From Methanobacterium sp. (GTDB taxonomy: Archaea > Methanobacteriota > Methanobacteria > Methanobacteriales > Methanobacteriaceae): 5,082 bases of DNA. Location of the stretch: NCBI GenBank assembly GCA_015661405.1, contig JACWMK010000098.1:1-5082 (forward strand), in the 5' to 3' direction. The position numbers and the translations under genes were made by a program. Position 1 is the stretch's first letter, and every line of letters begins with the position of its first letter. A model generated the notes under the pieces. It was not told where the DNA came from and did no database searches. It worked only from the letters and a program-made list of their open reading frames with translations. Of this stretch, positions 1-5,082 are shown one piece after another.

Positions 1-729
1 AGCTAAACACCTTGTAATGTCATCATGCAGAGGATGAAAGGTTTTATAATTATCACTAAATAATGATTCTGTAGTTTTTTTTGAATTAAGAAATATTGTT
101 AAACCATCGATTTCTTGATCAATAAGATATTTTGCAATAATATAACCGCCAAAGAGGTCATAAGTAAAATTAATAGCTTCTTCGGAGTTTATCAAGTCAC
201 GATAAACCAACAACCCTTCGTCTTCAATCGTTAAAACCTTAGATTTTGATGCTTCAACTTGATCAAGTGATTTCTTATCCACCATTTCAACAAGTTTTGT
301 ACGAGAAATACTTCTTTCATTATTATTCCATAGGTATTCTGCCATTATTTTCAATGAGGATTCAACAACGTCAGCACTATGATGTATACCTAATTTATCA
401 CAAACTGTTTGATTAGAAATCGCAATGTATTCATTAAATACTTCAAAAAGTGTTTTTTCACCCAAGTAAATTTCAATTTCTTTTTTTCTATCATGATTTG
501 TTATTTCACAAAAGATTCTGAGATAAAGTGGATTCTTATAATGTTCTAATGATCCATAATAGAATTTTGCAATTATTTTAAAAAACTTAAAATATTTATC
601 GATAGCATTTCTTACATTTATTGAATTAAATTCACGTGCATAAACAAAATTGCCAGAGCTGTCAGACCAAATAATATTTTTATAAGTTTCACGACAGGTT
701 GTAATCAATACAATGTTTTTTTCTTGACT
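1..729 (-). pseudogene. Avs-like STAND NTPase, continuation in shifted frame, C-terminus outside window
   Basis: After the A7 tract the other frame is open without a stop from 729 to the window edge, about 240 codons, and has no plausible start of its own. It completes the NTPase. The sensor-1-like strand NIVLITTCRE comes first (corrected residues 380-389). Next is NPLYLRIFCE (441-450), the element that opens the winged-helix part of NACHT/STAND cores. Then come a helical stretch, DEGLL, and FTYDLFGGYIIAKYL (563-577), matching the 'F.ye.f..yl.A' motif that usually closes the NTPase module in Avs-type proteins. The C-terminal part, often TPR-like and the target sensor in Avs, would lie beyond position 1. 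A stop in this frame at 730-732 shows that it cannot begin further upstream. Whether the gene is dead, phase-variable or only mis-assembled cannot be decided from one sequence. Confidence 0.75.
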
Positions 730-1855
730 TTAAATTTTGTATAAAACTACCTAAATAATTTCTCCATAAACTTGAAAAGGCATTATTATAAGTAGTTTCG
801 TTAAGACCATCAATAATTATTGGTAAATATATATGTTTGGATTTAGCAAAAGTGTCCATAGCATCTAAAAATTCTTCCCATTTATAAGAATCTGGTATAT
901 CTAAAATTTTTTTTATTTGTTCTTCTATTGATGAATTATTTCTAAACCACCGCCCTGAAATTATTAAAACAGGTAATCCTTTTTCCAATCTTTTTTTACA
1001 AATAAAACTAATTGCATCAGTTTTCCCAACACCTGCACCACCTAATATATGCAAATCTAATTTATCAAACGAATTCCACAAATTAACAATAATATGTAAG
1101 TTATTCAGAATCCGAAATGAAATTTCTGAAGGTTTGTAAATAAGTTCTTTAGATTTATTGAAAGTTTCTTTTTTATTTTCTTTTTGACCAATATAATTAA
1201 AGCTAGAATCATCGAATTCGTTTAATATTTCTTCATATTCCCTAAAAACTAATTCCAAATTATCATATAATTCTTTAAAACTAATTTTTTTACATTTTTC
1301 AAAATCACCATATTTCAAAAAACCACGAGATCTTAATAAAATAAGTTTTATATTAAATAAGGTTTTTTTAAGTACTTCAGCTTTCTTTAAAATCTTTGAT
1401 TTATATGATAGCCATTCTATCTCATCTGATAGTCCATAATTTAATTTGTTTAAAGAATTTTTGAATTCAGTTAAATCTCTTTCAATTATTCCATGCCACT
1501 TATCAAACTCGAATAAGAATTTATCATCAATTAAAAATTCATGAATATGTTTATCAACATTTGTTTCGGTATGTAATTCTTCAATGAATTCATATTTACC
1601 TGGAATAGGCGAAATAAATTTTTCATATTTTTTCTTAAACCATTGGTTAGATAAATCGAATTTCGATAAAAGGCGCCAATCACGGGTCCATTTAATTCCC
1701 CATAAAATAAGTATTATTAAGATAATTCCAATTATAATCCAATTGTATGGATATGGTAATAAAAATGCTAAATAAATAAACAATGCAAAAAAAAATCCGA
1801 TAATAAAAACATATGGATTTATTTTCATTAATCTTTGAATGAGTCCCCTACCCAT
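689..1855 (-). CDS. Membrane-anchored Avs-like STAND NTPase, N-terminal part (frameshifted gene)
   Basis: This is the first 388 codons of a P-loop NTPase whose true product continues in another frame to the left. Residues 14-33 and 38-54 are two strongly hydrophobic segments joined by a four-residue turn. Basic residues lie on both outer sides, so the hairpin should put both ends in the cytoplasm. Residues about 60-260 are charged and mostly helical. Walker A is GGAGVGKT (272-279) and Walker B is PIIIDGLNE (345-353), the DxLNE wording usual in STAND/Avs proteins. Between them, the run around PVLIISGRWF (295-304) also matches the Avs style. By analogy it would be an ATP-driven sensor that oligomerises on detecting an invader and acts through the membrane hairpin; that role is inferred. 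The last residues (about 380-388) are out-of-frame sequence caused by the A7 tract. Start choice: the ATG at 1853-1855 lies at the expected transcription start, suggesting leaderless translation; an ATG at 1826-1828 (residue 10) is the alternative. Confidence 0.8.
   Translation of the reverse strand: MGRGLIQRLMKINPYVFIIGFFFALFIYLAFLLPYPYNWIIIGIILIILILWGIKWTRDWRLLSKFDLSNQWFKKKYEKFISPIPGKYEFIEELHTETNVDKHIHEFLIDDKFLFEFDKWHGIIERDLTEFKNSLNKLNYGLSDEIEWLSYKSKILKKAEVLKKTLFNIKLILLRSRGFLKYGDFEKCKKISFKELYDNLELVFREYEEILNEFDDSSFNYIGQKENKKETFNKSKELIYKPSEISFRILNNLHIIVNLWNSFDKLDLHILGGAGVGKTDAISFICKKRLEKGLPVLIISGRWFRNNSSIEEQIKKILDIPDSYKWEEFLDAMDTFAKSKHIYLPIIIDGLNETTYNNAFSSLWRNYLGSFIQNLKSRKKHCIDYNLS
716..722 (-). 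other. A7 homopolymer at the NTPase frameshift
   Basis: Seven T on the plus strand (A7 on the coding strand). With six A the reading AGA-AAA-AAC-ATT joins the two open frames into one continuous NTPase; with seven the frame ends at the TGA at 689-691. An A7 run at 481-487 and an A8 run at 75-82 in the same gene are in frame, so only this tract is a lesion. The crossing must lie between the stop at 730-732 and the stop at 689-691. Confidence 0.8.
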
Positions 1856-1874
1856 GAATATAATTCATTTAGTT

Positions 1875-1883
1875 AAATATAAA
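1875..1883 (-). promoter_or_regulatory. TATA-like box of the NTPase gene
   Basis: On the minus strand it reads TTTATATTT, close to the archaeal TATA consensus. Its centre is about 24-26 bases upstream of the ATG at 1853-1855. Archaeal transcription usually starts at about this distance, so the transcript would begin at or next to the start codon. No Shine-Dalgarno sequence precedes that ATG, which agrees with a leaderless message. No clear BRE is seen. Confidence 0.5.
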
Positions 1884-2063
1884 TAATGCACTGTTGGGAG
1901 GCATCCATTTAAAAAATTCATTAAATTATTAATAAATCGAATATATTGTAAATTTATTATCACATATAGCCCAATTGATAGATTAATGCTTGTTTCTCTG
2001 ATTTTTGTATAATTATTCTTCAGATTCTAGTATCACTATCGCAATTATAACGTATTAATTCTG

Positions 2064-2089
2064 CTTCGTTATATATACATATTACGAAG
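2064..2089. repeat. 26-bp near-perfect inverted repeat over a TATA-like core
   Basis: The left arm CTTCGTTATAT (2064-2074) and right arm ATATTACGAAG (2079-2089) pair at 10 of 11 positions around a four-base centre. The centre and inner arms make a TATA-like run (TTATATATAC), so the site could be a dyad operator overlapping a promoter, or a stem-loop. If used as a TATA box on the plus strand, transcription would start near 2098-2102, upstream of the adhesin remnant. No T-run follows, so a terminator is unlikely. Confidence 0.5.
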
Positions 2090-2265
2090 TACAAATTTCA
2101 ACTAGAACAGAACATATTGAATTGTTAAATTACGAGGAAAATTACTTTTATAACAAAAGCTTAAATTTTTATTTACAAAAATACAATTAAGTAAATATTT
2201 CAGATTTATTAAGTCATACACTGATATCTTTAGCCTTATGGTCGGTTATATGAACTTGAATTTAA

Positions 2266-2763
2266 AAATCAGTTAATCTTGAAGTATATGATGAAACATC
2301 TGGGACAGGATTTAGCAGTATACAAGCTGCGATTAATGCTTCTTCACCAGGTGATTCACTTTTAATTTATAATGCAACTTACAATGAAAATATTGTTATA
2401 AATAAGAATTTAACCATTATGTCTAGTACCAACCCATTAATCATAGGATCAATTACGATTAATTCTGGTGGAAACGGTTCCACTATTCAAGGTTTAACAG
2501 TAAATGGTAACATTAATTTATATGCAAATAACTGTTCAATCTATGGAAACATCATTTATGCAAATGAAACTTCAGGAATCATTACTTCAAATTCATTTAA
2601 CAATACCATATTTAATAATACCATCACCAGCAATGGTTACGATGGAATACTAAGTAATTCTAGTTCTAATACTCTGCATGATAACAATATATATGGTTGT
2701 GAATATGGAGTCTATTCGGAGAACTCAGAAGATAACATTACAAGCAATAATTTGATTAAATAA
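2266..2763 (+). pseudogene. Adhesin-like beta-helix protein, 5' part without start codon
   Basis: The frame is open from 2266 to the TAA at 2761-2763. It starts with VNLEVYDETSGTGFSSIQAA and then a stretch with 'ASSPGDSLLIYNATYNENI', the usual first rung of NosD/PbH1-type right-handed beta-helix proteins, just after where a signal peptide should be. From about 2470 on there are Asn-rich rungs of roughly 20 residues (for example GNIIYANETSGIITSNSF), with many N-x-S/T sequons as in glycosylated archaeal surface proteins. No ATG, GTG or TTG lies between the in-frame stop at 2263-2265 and the start of homology. The first in-frame ATG (2419) falls inside the beta-helix and would give a protein with no export signal. 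The frame continues as the 2756-4507 part after a one-base shift. In intact relatives the protein is exported and displayed on the pseudomurein wall; this copy as written could not be. Confidence 0.7.
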
Positions 2764-4507
2764 TTATTGCGGGATTTTTACTGACAACTCCACAGATATT
2801 ATACAATTCAACAGAATAACAAATAATACCTATGGACTTATAAATGAAATAGGCACAGATAATGCAACTAACAACTGGTGGGGTTCCAATGCCAATCCAT
2901 CTACCACTCTAAATGATATAAACAATATAAGTGGAACTGTTAATTCTAATCCATGGTTGATTTTGAGTGTGGATGCTTCATCAACTAATTCCGGTGGAAA
3001 TACCAGTGTAACGGCGAATCTAAATTATAATAATGATGGTTTAGATACATTGTCTCAGGGCTTTATTCCTGATGGAACACCTGCAAATTTCACTGCAAAC
3101 ACAGGAACCATTATTAACCAAGCTTATACAATTGAAGGTCAAGCTACTACTATCCTAAATTTAAATAGCACTCAGTCAGAGAATGTTAAGGTTTCAGCGT
3201 CCGTAGATAATCAAACTGCCAATACCACGCGAGTTATAGCCACGGGAATAGCAGTATTAAATATTACAAGTACCGCCATAGATAGTTCCACTGGTCAACC
3301 TCTTGACATTACAGATAGTATTCCATTAAATGAGTCTGTGACCTGGCTCAGCATTATAACAATTCCGGTTTATAACTCTAATTTAGATGCACCGACGGAT
3401 GAATCAGAAGTGATTTTAGATGGAAATATTATAGATGAAAAAGATATCTATAATAATAATGGTCTTGCTACTGATACTCTTACAGTTAATTTAGCCTATC
3501 CGGGAGTATCTGGGTTTAATATAACTGTAACTAACCCAAATAACAGTACAGACGTGACAAATCTAAACTTCCCTGGGAATGATATCCAGAGAACAAGTCA
3601 ACTTATATATAATGGTTCTCCATTTGATTGTTTGCAGAGTTTTGCAATAGCCACAACAGATGTAACTAATAATATCGTACAATACTGGTTGAATCAAGAG
3701 TCCAATTATCCATCTTCCACTACTATGGGTGCTGCTTACAATGCTTTATTATTAAGTTTATTGGTGGAATATACTCATGACGAGTTAGCAGATGCTATTG
3801 CACCGGAATATAATGTTACTTGGAGTCGTACCAGTCCAATCATAGTTTCGGTGGGTGAGGATTCAACGGGAACTTATTTGACTTTGGATTGTGATGAAAG
3901 CATGGGGATGACAGTTGTCGGTCCAATGGGAAATATAAGAGCATTTAATTATATGACTTCTTCCAGCATTTCATTTATCGAATACGCAATAATGAATGGA
4001 GCAATTACTGGTAATAATTTTGATTCTGTGACAATGGATCTGATTAATGATTACTTAAATAATAGCTCTTGCTTGGAATGGTTGGAGCAGAATGGTTTCA
4101 TCATAGAAGAATCTGGCAATGATTTCATCGTAATTGACCCTGTTACCGGTGTTGCAAGGGATATAAACATTACTAATAACTTATGCGGTGCTTGGAATGA
4201 TATTCTGTACGAACGTTGGCTTTTATCATTACCTAGTTTGCCAAGTGCTCAACTCTCGGCTAGTGATCCTAATTTAGGTACCCTTAACTATACTAAAGTC
4301 GAAGAGTGTGTAATGGCATTTTTTTTCGCTTCAGCTTCTGGTTTCGGGGCGGCAGAGGGTGTAGATATTATGATTTTAGGTTGTGCTACTTGTGATCCTA
4401 TAATATTTGTCATTGGTTTGGGAGAATTTGCTCTAAGTACAAAATCGGTAGCAGAGAGTTTTAATTATGTATTGGCTATCAGAAATAATCCATGGTTTTA
4501 TAGTTGA
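2756..4507 (+). CDS. Adhesin-like surface protein, 3' part of the same frameshifted gene
   Basis: Open frame to the TGA at 4505-4507. It begins with the last beta-helix rungs and the NWWGSNANP motif (about 2870-2896), which closes the helix in methanobacterial adhesin-like proteins. Then follows NPWLILSVDAS and a roughly 95-residue Ig-like module (about 2945-3232; FIPDGTPANFTANTGTI, EGQATTILNL), similar to invasin/Big_1 repeats. A beta-rich linker with sequons runs to about 3600. A module at about 3605-4215 follows, with YNGSPFDCLQSFAIATTDV, EYTHDELAD and LDCDESMGMTVVG. I recall similar text at the C-terminus of other adhesin-like proteins of the order but know no function. The last 65 residues include a hydrophobic Gly/Ala/Phe-rich tail with CATC. 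There are seven Cys after the Ig module, unusual for such proteins. A TTG at 2957 could be called as a start, but it lies inside the NPWLIL motif and is not credible; the protein is the continuation of the upstream fragment. Confidence 0.75.
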   Translation, partial: LNNYCGIFTDNSTDIIQFNRITNNTYGLINEIGTDNATNNWWGSNANPSTTLNDINNISGTVNSNPWLILSVDASSTNSGGNTSVTANLNYNNDGLDTLSQGFIPDGTPANFTANTGTIINQAYTIEGQATTILNLNSTQSENVKVSASVDNQTANTTRVIATGIAVLNITSTAIDSSTGQPLDITDSIPLNESVTWLSIITIPVYNSNLDAPTDESEVILDGNIIDEKDIYNNNGLATDTLTVNLAYPGVSGFNITVTNPNNSTDVTNLNFPGNDIQRTSQLIYNGSPFDCLQSFAIATTDVTNNIVQYWLNQESNYPSSTTMGAAYNALLLSLLVEYTHDELADAIAPEYNVTWSRTSPIIVSVGEDSTGTYLTLDCDESMGMTVVGPMGNIRAFNYMTSSSISFIEYAIMNGAITGNNFDSVTMDLINDYLNNSSCLEWLEQNGFIIEESGNDFIVIDPVTGVARDINITNNLCGAWNDILYERWLLSLPSLPSAQLSASDPNLGTLNYTKVEECVMAFFFASASGFGAAEGVDIMILGCATCDPIIFVIGLGEFALSTKSVAESFNYVLAIRNNPWFYS

Positions 4508-4581
4508 AAATCATTTGCTACACTGTTAGTTTGGAATCGACCCCAAGACAAGTATTTACTACTTCATAATAAAGTTGTAAA

Positions 4582-4587
4582 TTTTTT
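4582..4587 (+). terminator. Possible T-rich terminator after the adhesin gene
   Basis: A run of six T about 75 bases after the adhesin stop. Archaeal termination relies on T-rich stretches without a needed hairpin, so this and the longer T7 runs at 4710-4716 and 4724-4730 are candidates. A weak stem (AAGAT 4609-4613 with ATCTT 4622-4626) lies in between. The rest of the 4508-4745 gap shows no gene. Confidence 0.25.
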
Positions 4588-4706
4588 AATACTTTGAATT
4601 ATTATATTAAGATTTCAGAATATCTTTTAATAAAACAATAGTATTGAAGCTTTACCATGAAATAAAATTAATGCATTAGTACCTTCAATAATTATACAAA
4701 TCATAA

Positions 4707-4733
4707 AAATTTTTTTAAGTAAATTTTTTTAAG
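4707..4733 (+). repeat. Two 13-bp direct repeats before the last gene
   Basis: AAATTTTTTTAAG occurs at 4707-4719 and again, identical, at 4721-4733, separated by one T. The second copy runs into the Shine-Dalgarno site of the following gene. It could be a slippage-made duplication, part of a promoter or leader, or a T-rich termination zone. Confidence 0.6.
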
Positions 4734-4737
4734 GAAG
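4733..4737 (+). promoter_or_regulatory. Ribosome binding site of the last gene
   Basis: GGAAG, with eight bases between it and the ATG at 4746-4748. It supports this start over the ATG at 4738-4740, which sits in another frame and stops after seven codons. A weak TATA-like TTATACAA (4692-4699) upstream would place the transcription start near 4722. Confidence 0.5.
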
Positions 4738-4745
4738 ATGAATTT

Positions 4746-5082
4746 ATGGAAAAAAAGGTAAGAAAAGATTGGTTTAGATATAATAGTCCTATTGGAATGG
4801 CAAAACCAGTACGTTGGCAAGGATGGGTTTGTTGTGGTATTTTTTTGTTATCCATTTTTTTGTTCATTAGAATTTTAATTGTAACTCATAATGGAAATCC
4901 AGCTAGTTTTGCCTTGAGTGTAGTGGCACCAATTGTCATTTTCTTCATAGTGACCGTTTTCAAAAGTAATTATAAAGAAATAGTTGGAGTTTATCGCCCC
5001 TATAATATAGAACTAGAAAAAAATTTCGAGAACAGATATGCAAGCCCTAAAAAAATAAATACACCAATAGAGAATAACTGGA
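4746..5082 (+). CDS. Small two-helix membrane protein, C-terminus outside window
   Basis: The ATG at 4746 opens a frame that stays open for 112 codons to the window edge. The product starts with a basic stretch (MEKKVRKDWF), then PVRWQGW (residues 21-27) directly before a first hydrophobic helix (about 27-46). A second helix (about 53-72) follows, and then a charged tail (from about residue 73) with VYRPYNIELEKNFENRY. The short external loop and the charged ends suggest both termini lie in the cytoplasm. A Trp-rich 'WF...P..WQGW' lead before the first helix is, as I recall, found in many small uncharacterised membrane proteins; no function is known to me. The start is supported by a GGAAG site at proper spacing. 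It is on the same strand as the adhesin but 238 bases away, with T-runs in between, so it is probably a separate unit. Confidence 0.75.
   Translation, partial: MEKKVRKDWFRYNSPIGMAKPVRWQGWVCCGIFLLSIFLFIRILIVTHNGNPASFALSVVAPIVIFFIVTVFKSNYKEIVGVYRPYNIELEKNFENRYASPKKINTPIENNW

Larger units (their letters stand above)
1856..2265. other. Divergent AT-rich intergenic region
   Basis: About 410 bases between the minus-strand NTPase and the plus-strand adhesin remnant. No credible gene is found in any frame; all open stretches are short and lack family-like sequence. It holds the TATA-like box of the NTPase, the palindrome at 2064-2089 and a GAGGA at 2134-2138 with no ATG, GTG or TTG at a useful distance. 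In frame with the adhesin, 2206-2250 encodes a hydrophobic run (LLSHTLISLALWSVI), followed by stops at 2251, 2257 and 2263; this could be a decayed signal peptide. No tRNA, CRISPR or insertion sequence was seen. Confidence 0.6.

Noticed and set aside
1584..1775. A 63-codon open frame on the plus strand
   Set aside because: It lies wholly opposite the NTPase linker and membrane hairpin, has no family-like sequence and is explained as a shadow of the minus-strand gene.
2162..2187. ATTTTT/AAAAAT stem in the intergenic region
   Set aside because: A six-base A/T-only stem is expected by chance in sequence this AT-rich.
2238..2276. ATG at 2238 as the adhesin start
   Set aside because: It reads MVGYMNLNLKIS and then stops at 2274-2276 in another frame; it does not look like a signal peptide and would need a further frameshift.
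2756..2760. Programmed ribosomal frameshift in the adhesin
   Set aside because: There is no convincing slippery site, and the gene also lacks a start codon, so decay or cassette status explains it better.
2419..2763. A stand-alone 114-codon gene starting at the ATG at 2419
   Set aside because: Typical adhesin sequence continues in frame upstream to about 2281 and in the next frame after 2763, so this is a fragment and not a separate gene.
2957..2959. TTG as the start of a separate gene to 4507
   Set aside because: It lies inside the NPWLIL motif that follows NWWG; the same frame is open back to 2756 with matching beta-helix sequence, and there is no ribosome binding site or signal peptide.
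1..5082. CRISPR arrays, tRNA or rRNA genes, insertion-sequence ends
   Set aside because: Both strands were read; no regularly spaced repeats, tRNA-like cloverleaf, transposase sequence or terminal inverted repeats with target duplications were seen.

Overview
The window looks like a low-GC methanogenic archaeon of the Methanobacteriales (Methanobacterium or Methanobrevibacter type). The main reason is a secreted right-handed beta-helix protein with the NWWGSNxNP end-of-helix signature and a following Ig-like module, which is typical of the adhesin-like surface proteins of that order. AT-rich TATA-like promoter elements and a probable leaderless start agree with an archaeal host. This is read from protein style and from memory of the families; no search was run.

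Left part (1-1855, minus strand): a large STAND/NACHT-type NTPase, cut by the window's left edge. It has an N-terminal two-helix membrane hairpin, a helical linker, Walker A and Walker B motifs, a sensor-1-like strand ending in Arg, and the start of a winged-helix region. The layout and motif wording resemble the Avs (AVAST) anti-phage NTPases, here with a transmembrane element where the effector usually sits. The reading frame is broken by one extra A in an A7 tract (716-722), exactly between Walker B and sensor 1. The rest of the protein, in the other frame, is open to the window edge.

Middle (1856-2265): a divergent AT-rich intergenic region. It holds a TATA-like box at the right distance for a leaderless NTPase transcript and a 26-bp near-perfect palindrome over a TATA-like core.

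Right-centre (2266-4507, plus strand): a surface adhesin-like gene with beta-helix repeats, the NWWG motif, an Ig-like domain, a Cys-containing module I cannot name and a hydrophobic Gly/Ala-rich tail. It has no start codon or intact signal peptide at its 5' end, and it shifts frame once at 2756-2760, so it is probably a decayed gene or a silent cassette.

Right end (4746-5082, plus strand): a small two-helix membrane protein with a Shine-Dalgarno site, running off the window. No functional link between the three genes can be shown. A defence-type NTPase, a broken variable surface gene and a small membrane gene of unknown function fit an accessory, fast-changing region.
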